Below are positions 43,720 through 52,880 of a stretch of 64,000 nt of DNA, piece after piece. A model generated the notes under the pieces. The model had not been told where the DNA came from, ran no database searches, and saw only the letters and a program-made list of their open reading frames with translations. Made by a program: the position numbers and the translations under genes. The stretch comes from Acinetobacter sp. WCHAc010034 (GTDB lineage: Bacteria > Pseudomonadota > Gammaproteobacteria > Pseudomonadales > Moraxellaceae), in contig NZ_CP032279.1 in the NCBI RefSeq assembly GCF_001696615.3, forward strand, positions 3,162,001 to 3,226,000, read 5' to 3'. Position 1 is the first letter of the stretch; each line of letters begins with the position of its first letter.

Positions 43720-44811
43720 TTATTTTATCTTGCTTAATTGTTCCGCAACCGCCCAGTCGATATGGACTTGCACAATCTCATCATGCCGCGCGCGGTGCTG
43801 CTGCAGGGCCTGAACAATTTGCGCCGAATAGCCGGCATTGCCCAGGCCAATGGCGATATTGCGCATAAAGCTTTGATAGCCGGTGCGCCGGATCGGGCTG
43901 CCTTCTGTGCAGGCCAAAAAAGCGGCTTCATCCCACTGCCATAAATCCAGCAGGGTGACATTGTCCAAATTATGCCGCGGATTAAAGTCTTCAATGGTAG
44001 TTTTTTTAGCAAAGCCGTTCCACGGGCAAATCAGCTGGCAGTCGTCGCAGCCGAAGACGCGGTTGCCGATGCCCCGGCGCAGTTCCTCCGGAATGATGCC
44101 TTTATATTCAATAGTTAAATAGGCAATGCATTTGCGCGCATCCAGCATGTAAGGCTCAACAATCGCCTGCGTTGGGCAAATGTCAATGCAGGCGGTGCAT
44201 GAGCCGCAATGCTTGGTGGCAGGGCTGTCAAAGGGCAGCTCCAGAGAGGTGAACAGCTCGCCCAAGACAAAAAAGGAGCCGGATTTTTTATGAATCAGCA
44301 GGGTATGCTTGCCTGTCCAGCCCATGCCGGCATTTTCCGCCAGGGATTTTTCGAAAACCGGCGCAGAGTCGGCGAATGGGCGCGATTCAAAATCGCCCGT
44401 TTTTTCACGTATTTTGGCCGCCAGTGTTTTTAAGCGTCCGCGCATGGTTTTATGGTAATCGCGGCCGCGGGCGTAGCGGGCAATAATGGCGGCGTCCGGT
44501 TCAAAAGGCACATAGCGCGGCTTGGGCGTTTCAACCAGATAGTCCATGCGCACGCAAATAATGCTTTTGGTGCCGGGAATGAGCAAAGTCGGGTCAGCGC
44601 GCTTGTCTAAATTTTCTTCCAGAAACTTCATGTCGCCGTGATAGCCACGCTTTAAATATTCCTTAAAGCGCGGCAATTCCGCTTGAGCATCCGGTTTGGC
44701 AATGACACAATCTGCAAAACCCAAAGCCAAAGCTTGAGCTTTAATCCAGGCTTTAAGGGCCTCAGGATCGTCTTGATTGAGCTGAATTTTTGCTTGGTCG
44801 GGTGTTGCCAT
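43720..44811 (-). CDS. queG: epoxyqueuosine reductase
   Basis: QueG reduces epoxyqueuosine to queuosine in tRNA, using cobalamin and two 4Fe-4S clusters. The 363-aa protein has CGSCTACIDICPTQAI near residue 195 and CDDCQLICPW near 245, with the cobalamin-binding N-terminal part containing DAAIIARYARGRDYHKTM. The frame runs open further upstream into the opposite gene, but MATPDQAKIQ at 44811 gives the correct length and does not run into nnrD. Its start is only 21 bp from the divergent nnrD start. Confidence 0.93.
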   Translation of the reverse strand: MATPDQAKIQLNQDDPEALKAWIKAQALALGFADCVIAKPDAQAELPRFKEYLKRGYHGDMKFLEENLDKRADPTLLIPGTKSIICVRMDYLVETPKPRYVPFEPDAAIIARYARGRDYHKTMRGRLKTLAAKIREKTGDFESRPFADSAPVFEKSLAENAGMGWTGKHTLLIHKKSGSFFVLGELFTSLELPFDSPATKHCGSCTACIDICPTQAIVEPYMLDARKCIAYLTIEYKGIIPEELRRGIGNRVFGCDDCQLICPWNGFAKKTTIEDFNPRHNLDNVTLLDLWQWDEAAFLACTEGSPIRRTGYQSFMRNIAIGLGNAGYSAQIVQALQQHRARHDEIVQVHIDWAVAEQLSKIK

Positions 44812-44832
44812 AAAACATTGGAAGGAACAGGA

Positions 44833-46290
44833 ATGCAGCAGCCAGTTTATCATAGCCGCGATATTCAAGCATGGGAACAGCGCTGGTTTAGCCAGCAAAA
44901 CAGCTCTTATGGCCTGATGAAGCAGGCTGCATGGGCAATTGCCCAGCGCCTGATTGCCATGTTCAAGCAGCAAGGCATAGCGAACATTGCGTTGTGCTGC
45001 GGGCAGGGCAATAACGCCGGTGACGGCTATCTGGCGGCTAAATACCTCAGTCAGGCGGGCTTTCAGGTGGATATTTATGCGGCCGAATTGGGCGCTTCGC
45101 AGGATCTGCACCGCGCGGAGCAGGAAGCCCGGCAGGCGGGTTTGCAGATCAGATCCGGCTTTGCATTCCAGGAAAAATATGATGCATGGATTGATGCGCT
45201 GTTTGGCATTGGCTTGAACCGCGGGCTGGATGCAGAATGGCAGGTAATCATTGAAAGCATCAACGCGCAGCCGGGCTTGAAGATTGCCATCGATATTCCC
45301 AGCGGCCTGAATGCCAATACGGGCCAGCCTTTGCCCTGCGCGGTCAAGGCGGATCACACCTTGACGGTTTTAGGCCTGAAAGCCGGCTTATTTACCGGAC
45401 AAGGCAAGGAGTTCTGCGGCCAGCTTCAGCTTATTGACTGCATTCCCGCGGATGCTGAACTGCAGCCCATGGCGCAGCTTTCGCCAGCTGCAGTTTCTTT
45501 GCCCAAGCGCCAGGCGTTTGGCCATAAAGGCAGCTATGGCCATGTGCTGATTGCCGGCGGCCATGCCGAAATGGGCGGCGCGGTGATTATGGCGGCAGAA
45601 GCGGCCTTTCATGCCGGCGCAGGCAAAGTCACCGTGGCCTGCGATGCCAAGCACCATATAGCAATACTGTCCCGCGCGCCGAACATCATGCTGCGCGACA
45701 TTAACGCGCTGTCACTGCAGGAGATTCAGGCTTTGATTGAGCATGTCGATGCCGTCAGTTTCGGCATGGGCTTGGGCCGCGATGACTGGGCAAAGCAGCA
45801 GTTTCAGAACTGGTTTCCCCTAATTCAGCAGTCTGCTTTGGAAACCGTGCTGGATGCCGATGCGCTGTGGTTTCTGGCGCAGCAGCCGGAAACCTTGAAG
45901 GCGCAGACTTATGCGACACCGCATCCCGGCGAGGCGGCGAAATTATTGGGCATTAATACGCAGGACGTAGAAGCAGACCGCGTGCAGGCGGTTCAGCAGC
46001 TGCAGCGGAAATACGCCGGGCAATGGGTGCTGAAAGGCGCAGGCAGCCTGGTTCTGGAAGACCGGCTGTGGATTTGCACTGCGGGCAATGCCGGCATGGG
46101 CACAGGCGGCATGGGCGATGTGCTGGCCGGCATGATTGCCAGCCTAAAGGGCCAGTTTCATCAAGCTGTCCATCTGCATGAGATTGTCACGCTGCATGCG
46201 CTGGCGGGCGACTATCTGGCGCAGAACGGCATGCGCGGTCTGCAGGCGCAAGATATGGCGCAGGCTGTATATCTGGCGGTCAATCAGTAA
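44833..46290 (+). CDS. nnrD: bifunctional NAD(P)H-hydrate epimerase / ADP-dependent dehydratase
   Basis: The enzyme repairs damaged NAD(P)H hydrates. The 485-aa protein joins an N-terminal epimerase domain (about 1-205: CCGQGNNAGDGYLAAKYL, DALFGIGLNRGLD, AIDIPSGLNANTG) to a C-terminal dehydratase domain (about 225-485: GHKGSYGHVLIAGG, VLDADALWFL, ATPHPGEAAKLLG, GTGGMGDVLAGMIASLKGQ). AGGAACAGGA precedes the ATG. In Acinetobacter, as in many bacteria, it sits next to queG. Confidence 0.93.
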   Translation: MQQPVYHSRDIQAWEQRWFSQQNSSYGLMKQAAWAIAQRLIAMFKQQGIANIALCCGQGNNAGDGYLAAKYLSQAGFQVDIYAAELGASQDLHRAEQEARQAGLQIRSGFAFQEKYDAWIDALFGIGLNRGLDAEWQVIIESINAQPGLKIAIDIPSGLNANTGQPLPCAVKADHTLTVLGLKAGLFTGQGKEFCGQLQLIDCIPADAELQPMAQLSPAAVSLPKRQAFGHKGSYGHVLIAGGHAEMGGAVIMAAEAAFHAGAGKVTVACDAKHHIAILSRAPNIMLRDINALSLQEIQALIEHVDAVSFGMGLGRDDWAKQQFQNWFPLIQQSALETVLDADALWFLAQQPETLKAQTYATPHPGEAAKLLGINTQDVEADRVQAVQQLQRKYAGQWVLKGAGSLVLEDRLWICTAGNAGMGTGGMGDVLAGMIASLKGQFHQAVHLHEIVTLHALAGDYLAQNGMRGLQAQDMAQAVYLAVNQ

Positions 46291-46310
46291 AGACGCATAG
46301 GGGGCAGGCA

Positions 46311-46511
46311 ATGCAGGCGTTAAAATTGCTGATTCAGGGCAAAGTGCAGGGTGTAGGCTATCGGCGCCGGTGTGCTGAGGATTGAGCAAACGGCCTTGGA
46401 TTGGCTGGAGCTGAATTTAACCGGCTTAAAAATATACCGCTGAGCATTGCTTCCCCGCTGCGCCGGCTGTGCGAAGTTGCCTGACTTGAAGATGGGGCGC
46501 ATTTAAAATAA
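46311..46511 (+). pseudogene. broken acylphosphatase gene
   Basis: ATG 46311, with a GGGGG stretch ahead of it, opens MQALKLLIQGKVQGVGYRRR, the family-defining N-terminus with the catalytic Arg/GVGYR loop, then runs into a stop after 24 codons (CAED*). A second frame a few bases on (ANGLGLAG...IASPLRRLCEVA*LED) resembles the rest of the protein but has another stop, and the GWVRN segment with the catalytic Asn is gone. So this is a decayed acylphosphatase gene, 20 bp after nnrD. The remaining gap to 46697 has no ORF. Confidence 0.65.
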
Positions 46512-46697
46512 ATCCGCATTAGCCCGAAACGCATCACAGTAAATAAGTTTTTTGCAAAATAATTAAATTAAAAAACAATTAGTTATATTAGAAATACAGC
46601 TCGCATTTATTCCTTTCAGCTTTATAATCTCGGCATATTATTTACGGCATCTGCAACAGAATGCCGTTGTTTTTTGACTTTGTATTGGGGAATCATT

Positions 46698-49544
46698 GTG
46701 ACTGCACGCGCTTCAGCATTCAGAAATGCGCTATTGACGGTATCATTATCAATAGGACTTATTGCCTGCGGGGGCGGCGGTGACGGAGGCGGGGAATCCG
46801 CCAGTGATTCATGGACGGAAGCCGTTCCGCCCGCCTCAAAGCCTGAAGACTTCATCAATGCCCGCATCAGCGCGGCCTTAAGCACAGGCAGCGCAGCCAG
46901 CCTGACGCTGCAGGATCAGACGGCGCTGCTCAAATGGGCGCTCAGTACGGCTGAACAGCAGCGCTATTGGCAGAAAAACTTGCTTGGCGCCCTGTATAGC
47001 AATGCGTCCGGTAATATTTTACAGCCATCTTTACAGGCGCCGCCGCATGCATCATTAAATCTTTATCCCACCGATTTAAGCACCGGCATGCCATTTGCCA
47101 TGGCGGATGGCGCCTGCGGCTCGCCTCTTGGCCTGCAGGCCGGCAAAGGCTGCGGCCTGGGTGTTGCCGCCAAAATTGGCAAAGGGCGGGCTTTGGCTTA
47201 TGGCCAGGAGATGTTTGGCAAAATTTTAAGCAATGACGCCGGCTTCACGCAATTTACTGAAGTGATGAATAACAGCCTGCGCTGGCTGATTGCCGGCGAT
47301 GCGCATCAGGAGCTGAAAAAATCACTGAATGTCGCGGTGAAAGGTACAAACGCTGCGAACGTGAAGCGCTATCTTGAAGAAAAATTAGGCGCTGCGGTCA
47401 ACATCTCATCCTGCAATGTGCTGGATCCTGCCAATGCCTGCTGGCAAGATATTGATTTGATTGTTCTTGGTCAGAGCATTGAGTCTGAAAAATTTGATCA
47501 GGAACTTATTGATCAATACTTAAGCGCAGGTAAGCCGCTTTATTTTCAGGCCTCTTACTGGGATGTTGGAAGCAATACCCAGAAAGTTTTCAATGCAATC
47601 GGCATTCAGTCAAATCATAACTATTTCCGTGATCCCAATACACTGCGGATCTCAAACTCCATGAGCATTGAGGAGCGCTGGAAGCGGATGAACCAGGTGG
47701 ATGACCTGATTCAAACCCTGCAGTACTTTATTGATCCTGCATCGGTGACGTTGGGTGAGCTTAACAGCAGCAATGCCCTGATTCAAAGCATCCGCACCCA
47801 TTCCAGCGCGCTGCAGGGCTTGAATGCCCAAGGGCGGTCTGCATTCAGCGAAGATAATGCCAACGCCGTGCTGAAGGCACTGGTGCTGATTGCGGACTTA
47901 TGGCGTCCGGATGTCAATTACACCGGTTTAAGCAAAAACAGCGATCCGCTCACCTTTATGAAAACCTATGCATCTGATGCATGGCTGGATTATAGCCGCA
48001 GTACAGCTGCAGCATCCAAAACCGGGGCCGGCGATTACATGCCGGCCGCTGCGCAAGACATGGCGGTCAGCAGTGACTGGGAAACCATCACAGTGACGAT
48101 TCCGCAAAGCAGCGGCGTAACCGCGATTGGCCGCGCCAGCATTCCTGCAAAAGCCGTGGATATTCAGATTGCGGATGCGCAGGGCGCAAGCATGGCGGTG
48201 CAAACCAGCCATATCCGCACTTGGGGCAGTCCATTTGATGACAGCGGCTATAAGCGCCCGCTGCGTCCAAACAGTTTCAGCGTAAAGCTGAATGCGGGAG
48301 CGGAGAACAAATTCATCAGCCCATTTGGCGGCCCGCTGATGCTGAATTACAGCAATGCAGCGGCGGGCAGCACCGTCACCTTGAAAATCAAAGGCAGCGC
48401 AAAATACGCGCATTTTGACTTTACCCAGCCGATGACCGCTGCCGATATGAATGCGGCCAGCGCAAGCCTGCAAAGCCGGGAATTTGGCTGGAATACCTTT
48501 AAGTTTACCGGCGGTGAAATTCAGCAGATTACGCCTTATGCGCTCAAAGCGATGGGCAATTTAACACCCGATGCGTACATTGAAAGAATTAAGACGGTTA
48601 TTTTTGACAGCAACCATATGGCCAACGGCTACCGCAATATGCCGCTGGACAGCAGCACCCAGCAGTACTGCAATGCTTTAGGCTGGGATTGTACCGGTGA
48701 GATTCACCGCGCGCCGAATGTGCAGCATTTTGTCGGCTGGCTGGCGGCCTGCGGCTTCCTGTGCTCAGGCAACCCTTCGGACGGCGCGGCCGGGCTGGAT
48801 ATCGGCTGGGGCTGGGTGCATGAGCTTGGGCATAACACAGTTCAAGGCGTACTGACCATGACATTCCCGTCGACTGAGAGCGGGAAGACGATCGGCTGCG
48901 GCACCGAATGCAATAACAATATTCTGGCAGGCTTAAGCATGCTGCGAAAGTATGAAATTTACGCTTTAGACAGCAATGGCGCTAACTTCCACCATCCGCG
49001 GCTATACGGCAACATCAAGGATAACCGCAGTACCGGCTTGAGCGGAGAAGCGCTGCGCGCTGAGATGGAAAACCGCCTATGGCAAGGCGATGACAACGCC
49101 AAGCAGGCGTTTCACATGCAGCTGGCTTATAATTATACCCGGCTGCATCAAGGCAAATCACAGCCGGACCTGCAAGGCGTGTATGAGTTTATGCGCTTGC
49201 TGAATATTTCGCAGCGCCTTTACAATCAAATTGATTTTGCTAAACCGACAGCTGCGGCGGATAAATATAAATTGGGCCTAGGCGCATTTACTGAGAAAAA
49301 CTTGAGCCGGCCGGACATGATTTATGTGCTCAGCTCAAAAATTATGGGCTATGACTTAAAAGAGATGTTCAGGCTTTACGGCGTGCCGGTGACGGAAACT
49401 GCGCATGCATCGGTTGCGATGCTGCAATTGCCGATGGCGCCCTTGAATTTCTATGCCCAGCCGGTCAACAGGTCAAATCATCTGAATGAGGGGACTTGGC
49501 TAACGCTTCCAGCGGCCGGCCCGGTGGCGAACTATCCTTATTGA
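46698..49544 (+). CDS. M60-family (ImpA-like) metalloprotease lipoprotein
   Basis: The 948-aa protein starts at GTG 46698 with GGGG before it. It has a lipoprotein signal with lipobox LIAC near residue 28, then a Gly-rich run. A long N-terminal part (about 100-430) with QELKKSLNVAVKG and LGQSIESEKFDQELIDQYL is followed by a beta region, and the peptidase M60 domain has the zinc motif HELGH near residue 707 (WGWVHELGHNTVQG). In Pseudomonas, ImpA cleaves O-glycosylated host proteins such as mucins. Here the lipid anchor and zinc site are seen, and the substrate is inferred from the family. It is flanked by a terminator. Confidence 0.87.
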   Translation: MTARASAFRNALLTVSLSIGLIACGGGGDGGGESASDSWTEAVPPASKPEDFINARISAALSTGSAASLTLQDQTALLKWALSTAEQQRYWQKNLLGALYSNASGNILQPSLQAPPHASLNLYPTDLSTGMPFAMADGACGSPLGLQAGKGCGLGVAAKIGKGRALAYGQEMFGKILSNDAGFTQFTEVMNNSLRWLIAGDAHQELKKSLNVAVKGTNAANVKRYLEEKLGAAVNISSCNVLDPANACWQDIDLIVLGQSIESEKFDQELIDQYLSAGKPLYFQASYWDVGSNTQKVFNAIGIQSNHNYFRDPNTLRISNSMSIEERWKRMNQVDDLIQTLQYFIDPASVTLGELNSSNALIQSIRTHSSALQGLNAQGRSAFSEDNANAVLKALVLIADLWRPDVNYTGLSKNSDPLTFMKTYASDAWLDYSRSTAAASKTGAGDYMPAAAQDMAVSSDWETITVTIPQSSGVTAIGRASIPAKAVDIQIADAQGASMAVQTSHIRTWGSPFDDSGYKRPLRPNSFSVKLNAGAENKFISPFGGPLMLNYSNAAAGSTVTLKIKGSAKYAHFDFTQPMTAADMNAASASLQSREFGWNTFKFTGGEIQQITPYALKAMGNLTPDAYIERIKTVIFDSNHMANGYRNMPLDSSTQQYCNALGWDCTGEIHRAPNVQHFVGWLAACGFLCSGNPSDGAAGLDIGWGWVHELGHNTVQGVLTMTFPSTESGKTIGCGTECNNNILAGLSMLRKYEIYALDSNGANFHHPRLYGNIKDNRSTGLSGEALRAEMENRLWQGDDNAKQAFHMQLAYNYTRLHQGKSQPDLQGVYEFMRLLNISQRLYNQIDFAKPTAAADKYKLGLGAFTEKNLSRPDMIYVLSSKIMGYDLKEMFRLYGVPVTETAHASVAMLQLPMAPLNFYAQPVNRSNHLNEGTWLTLPAAGPVANYPY

Positions 49545-49569
49545 GTTCTTTTGGCTTAGCCGTAAATGC

Positions 49570-49600
49570 AAAAGGCAGCTTTTAACAAAGCTGCCTTTTT
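49570..49600 (+). terminator. terminator after the metalloprotease gene
   Basis: AAAAGGCAGCTTT/AAAGCTGCCTTTTT with a short loop; usable from both sides. Confidence 0.88.
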
Positions 49601-49674
49601 ACTGGGAAATTCAGGCCTTGAAGCTGATGGACTCATGCAAGGCAAAAGAAAGAATCAGCCCCTGCCTTGAAGGC

Positions 49675-50220
49675 TTAGCGCCGTCTTGAACTGGCCCGGC
49701 TGCGTCCGCGCGCCATGCCGCCCAAAGCATTGAGCACGGCCAGTTTGCTCATGCTGCCGGAAGCATGCGCATGGCAAATGGCCGCTGCTAAAGCATCGGC
49801 CGCGTCCGCTTGCGGGCGGATGCTTAAGTTCAGCAGCTTCATCACCATCATCTGCACCTGCTCTTTGTCAGCAGCGCCGTAGCCGACCACAGACTGCTTA
49901 ATCTGGCGCGCGGTATATTCAGCCACCTGCAGATCCAAATTGGTCAAAGCGGCAATGGCTGCCCCGCGGGCCTGGCCCAGTTTCAACGCTGAATCCGGGT
50001 TCTGCGCCATAAAAACCTGTTCAACCGCAGCCTGAGTCGGGCCGTGAAACTTAACAATGCGATCAACCCCAGCAAAAATGCGCTTCAGGCGCTCAGGCAT
50101 TTCGGCAGTTTCGGTGCGGATGGTGCCGGCATCGACAAAACGCAGCTTGGAGCCTTCATGCTCAATAATGCCGTAGCCGGTCAGGCGCGACCCCGGGTCG
50201 ATACCGATAATTAATGCCAT
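49675..50220 (-). CDS. ruvC: Holliday junction resolvase
   Basis: RuvC cuts Holliday junctions with the RuvAB motor. The 181-aa protein has the catalytic acidic residues in [12 protein letters not shown] (Asp7), [21 protein letters not shown] (Glu near 68) and [15 protein letters not shown] (Asp near 139 and 142). The C-terminal tail is Arg/Ser-rich. ruvAB are not next to it, which is a common Acinetobacter-type arrangement. It is divergent from fxsA. Confidence 0.95.
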   Translation of the reverse strand: MALIIGIDPGSRLTGYGIIEHEGSKLRFVDAGTIRTETAEMPERLKRIFAGVDRIVKFHGPTQAAVEQVFMAQNPDSALKLGQARGAAIAALTNLDLQVAEYTARQIKQSVVGYGAADKEQVQMMVMKLLNLSIRPQADAADALAAAICHAHASGSMSKLAVLNALGGMARGRSRASSRRR

Positions 50221-50344
50221 GCCGGCCCTTTAAAAATAAAATAACGCCCATATTGTTACATAAGCGGATCAAAAAAGCTTGATGCTGAGTTTAAGCGCTG
50301 GCTTGATGCACTTTATTTATTTAATTGAGATTTGATTAATTTTC

Positions 50345-50917
50345 ATGAAATTATTTCTAATTATCCTTGCAAGCTTAGTTCTGGAAGTATTTGTCTGGAT
50401 TGGCGTGGGCGACCTTGTCGGCAGCATGTGGTATGTGTTCTTCTGGTTCATCGTCGCGTTTTTCATTGGCGTGAGCATTGTGCGGAAATCATCAGCCGGC
50501 CTGATGCCGCAAATGCAGCAGATGCAGGCGGGCCAAATGAGCGCTGACCCGGCATTATCCGGCAATCTTCCTAAGCTTTTGGCAGGCTTTTTATTGATGA
50601 TTCCGGGCCTGATCTCAGATGTGCTTGCCGTACTGATTCTGATTCCGCCTGTGCAGAATGCGCTGAAAGCCACCATGATGAAAGTGATGATGAAGCGCCA
50701 GCAAGCCATGATGGAAAAAATGATGGGCGGCATGATGGGAGATATGGGCGGCATGGGTGGCGCGCAAGGCCAGAACCCGTTTGCAGACATGATGCGCCAG
50801 ATGCAGGATATGCAGAACCAGCAAGGCGGCCGCGATTCCAGCATCATTGACGGCGAAGCGCGCGAAGTGGCGCCGGACGCAAAACAGATTGAGCTGAAAG
50901 ACGTCAATAAGCGCTAA
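50345..50917 (+). CDS. fxsA: FxsA-family membrane protein
   Basis: The 190-aa protein has three to four hydrophobic segments in the first 110 residues (LILASLVLEVFVWIGVG, YVFFWFIVAFFIGV, LLAGFLLMIPGLISDVLAVLILI). The family motif PGLISD is present. A Met-rich tail follows (residues 115-165: MMKVMMKRQQAMMEKMMGG...). Escherichia coli FxsA affects F-plasmid exclusion of phage T7, but its general function is unknown. The Met-rich region could bind copper or be low-complexity; this is speculative. Confidence 0.88.
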   Translation: MKLFLIILASLVLEVFVWIGVGDLVGSMWYVFFWFIVAFFIGVSIVRKSSAGLMPQMQQMQAGQMSADPALSGNLPKLLAGFLLMIPGLISDVLAVLILIPPVQNALKATMMKVMMKRQQAMMEKMMGGMMGDMGGMGGAQGQNPFADMMRQMQDMQNQQGGRDSSIIDGEAREVAPDAKQIELKDVNKR

Positions 50918-50950
50918 GCGGCGCTGATGCTGATCAGTTAAGAAGTCAGG

Positions 50951-50976
50951 CCGGATCAATTGATCCGGCTTTTTTA
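50951..50976 (+). terminator. terminator after fxsA
   Basis: Perfect 20-bp palindrome GCCGGATCAATTGATCCGGC followed by six T. Confidence 0.92.
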
Positions 50977-51056
50977 TTGCAGTAAATTCATGCAGGCAGC
51001 GTATTTGTTTTTAACAAACGATATAATGCGCGCTTTAGGCATTCTGCTGATTTTCT

Positions 51057-51689
51057 ATGTCGCTTCTTTTAACCATTTGCATGCTGCATTTTGTAGCCCA
51101 GCTGAGCCCCGGCCCTGACGTATTGCTGATCGCAAAAAGCTCAGCCTCGACCACGCGGGCCAATACCTTGAAAATTATTTCCGGCATATCGGCGGGGATT
51201 GTGGTTTGGGTCGCGCTGACCTTAATGGGCTTTACTGTACTGATTGAACAGCTGCCGTGGATTCAGCAGGTTCTAATGATTATCGGCGGCCTGTTTTTGG
51301 CGAAAATGGGCTGGGCCATGCTGAACGGCGGCTTAAAAAGCTTGAAGCAGGAGGCAGAGCTGGAGGCCGCTGGGCAAGCTGAAAAGCCGGATAATTATTT
51401 TATGCTGGGCTTATTCACCAATCTGTCCAACCCGAAAACGCTGATCTATTTCAGTAGCGTATTTTCGCTGGCGCTGAGTTCTTCCGCCGGCGAGGATCTT
51501 AAAACCCAGCTGGCGTTTATTATTCCAATTCAGACTTTTCTGGTGTTCAGCGCGCTGATGCTGATTTTATCCATGCCGAAAATCAAAGCGCTGTATCAGC
51601 GTTCAGGCAGCTATATCGACATCATCTCCGGCGCACTGTTTTTGGCCTTTGCAGTTTGGCTGTGGCTTGATGCACTTCAGGTCTTATGA
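51057..51689 (+). CDS. LysE/RhtB-family amino-acid exporter
   Basis: The 210-aa protein has six hydrophobic segments and the LysE/RhtB landmarks LSPGPDVLLIAKSSASTTR (near residue 16) and LFTNLSNPKTLIYFSSVFS (near 120). Family members export amino acids or homoserine-type compounds; substrate unknown here. The stop is one base from the end of the convergent small gene at 51691. Confidence 0.9.
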   Translation: MSLLLTICMLHFVAQLSPGPDVLLIAKSSASTTRANTLKIISGISAGIVVWVALTLMGFTVLIEQLPWIQQVLMIIGGLFLAKMGWAMLNGGLKSLKQEAELEAAGQAEKPDNYFMLGLFTNLSNPKTLIYFSSVFSLALSSSAGEDLKTQLAFIIPIQTFLVFSALMLILSMPKIKALYQRSGSYIDIISGALFLAFAVWLWLDALQVL

Positions 51690-51690
51690 C

Positions 51691-51885
51691 TTAGGCTTCT
51701 GGAGTTTCCGCAGCAGCCGGCAGCTTCGCTTCAGCAGGGGAAGGCTTCAGGTCTTCTCCAGTTTTTTCCTCTAGGCGGTAGCGGTTCGGCTTGAGCGAAG
51801 CTTCAGTATTTTCAGAGCCTTGATAGCTCCGGCTGCGGTTGGCGCGTTCACGCAGGCCGCCTTTTTTAATTAATTGCACCATCAT
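51691..51885 (-). CDS. 64-residue basic hypothetical protein
   Basis: MMVQLIKKGGLRERANRSRS... with a Pro/Ala/Glu-rich tail (AEAKLPAAAETPEA). No domain recognised; charged and probably unstructured. TGAGGAAAG lies at the right distance before the ATG, which supports translation. It is convergent with the LysE gene, ending one base away. Confidence 0.6.
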   Translation of the reverse strand: MMVQLIKKGGLRERANRSRSYQGSENTEASLKPNRYRLEEKTGEDLKPSPAEAKLPAAAETPEA

Positions 51886-52014
51886 GCTTTCCTCAAATCA
51901 ATGCGCTTAGTTTAATGCAAAAGCGCGGAGAGCAACATGCTGATTGCGCTTGGCTTAGGCCGTCTTTAAGGCTGCCCGCTTGAGAAGGCGAAAGCAGGCG
52001 CAGGGCTGGGCCAT

Positions 52015-52043
52015 AAAAAAACCTGATGCCGGATCAGGTTTTT
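52015..52043 (-). terminator. terminator after the zinc-ribbon gene
   Basis: AAAAAACCTGAT, GCC-rich loop, ATCAGGTTTTTT; the T run on the minus strand fits the gene at 52056. Confidence 0.85.
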
Positions 52044-52055
52044 TCTGTAAATTTT

Positions 52056-52301
52056 TTATTTGGCAGATTTGCTGTCCTGCTGAAGCACATCCAGAAGTGA
52101 CTGCTGCACAGGTATTTCCTGACGGTCTTGCAAATAGATATGCGCTGCTTTGAATATCAGGGCTGCAGCCAAGCACGCCATAATGCAGAAAATCCAGAAG
52201 CCGTAAGGGCTCTGAATCGTGTGTGAACCGCAGCGGGTACATTCTTTGTCAGTAGAAGCAACGACCTTGTTGCAGCAGGCACAGTGGTACTGATAGTGCA
52301 T
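52056..52301 (-). CDS. zinc-ribbon plus single-TM small protein
   Basis: The 81-aa protein begins MHYQYHCACCNKVVASTDKE, with CACC and CTRC forming a likely four-Cys zinc site. One hydrophobic helix follows (near residues 34-52: FWIFCIMACLAAALIFKAA), then a short polar tail. AAGGAGAAAAAT before the ATG is a strong ribosome site. A cytoplasmic zinc ribbon tethered to the membrane is inferred. Function unknown. Confidence 0.75.
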   Translation of the reverse strand: MHYQYHCACCNKVVASTDKECTRCGSHTIQSPYGFWIFCIMACLAAALIFKAAHIYLQDRQEIPVQQSLLDVLQQDSKSAK

Positions 52302-52880
52302 ATTTTTCTCCTTATTATCTGACGCAGCTGTTCTTTTTTTAATTTTCAGCCATGAATGCAGGGCTGATTGTTTATCTTATGTGAGTAATTGTGTGCATAC
52401 AAGACAGCGGTAATAATCTGTAAAGTCACAAAAATAAAATAATCAGAAAAAATGGATAAAGCTATGTTTTTAAAATTGAATTCAGCAGCATTTCTGAAGA
52501 AATAGTTACAATTTGATGTTCTGAAAAACTGCGGCCGGATAGGGGCTTGCTGCCTGCACGGCGCCGTGGCCTAAACCGCCGGCAGAATTGGCTTTTAAAC
52601 TCAGCATGCAGAAAATAAGGCTGCTGAATTATAAGCGTTTATCGGCTTTTTACTTGAAGAATATTTGATTGATTTGAGGGCTAAAGCGGTTTCTTAGATA
52701 AAAAAGCAATAAATCAGAGAACAGCCAAAGCTGGTCTGCATGCAAGTTTTAGCCTAAATTTAAATAAAAAACATTAAATATCATTTATATATTAAAAATA
52801 TTTTACTTTTTACTGGAGTGTGATAGATTTCACATCCCTGAAAATAGTGTGACTTAAGTCATTAAGTTAAAGAGGTTTTG
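52302..52880. other. 575-bp AT-rich leader region
   Basis: No ORF that I can support on either strand. The left end holds the promoter of the zinc-ribbon gene. The right end holds the CRP/Vfr-type site (52819) and the start region of the GTPase operon. The middle (about 52400-52780) is AT-rich with no recognisable RNA gene or repeat. Confidence 0.5.
52819..52834. promoter_or_regulatory. CRP/Vfr-type cAMP receptor protein site
   Basis: TGTGATAGATTTCACA is a perfect TGTGA-N6-TCACA match, 47 bp before the GTPase ATG. A second partial motif (AGTGTGACTTAAGTCA) follows. This suggests cAMP control of the downstream operon; no -10 could be fixed. Confidence 0.75.

Noticed and set aside
44812..45357. 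N-terminal extension of QueG to 45357
   Set aside because: It would run through the nnrD gene in antisense; the length and start of QueG fit the ATG at 44811.
47928..48473. 181-aa frame opposite the metalloprotease
   Set aside because: Shadow frame; Cys/His-rich look comes from the base composition of the forward gene.
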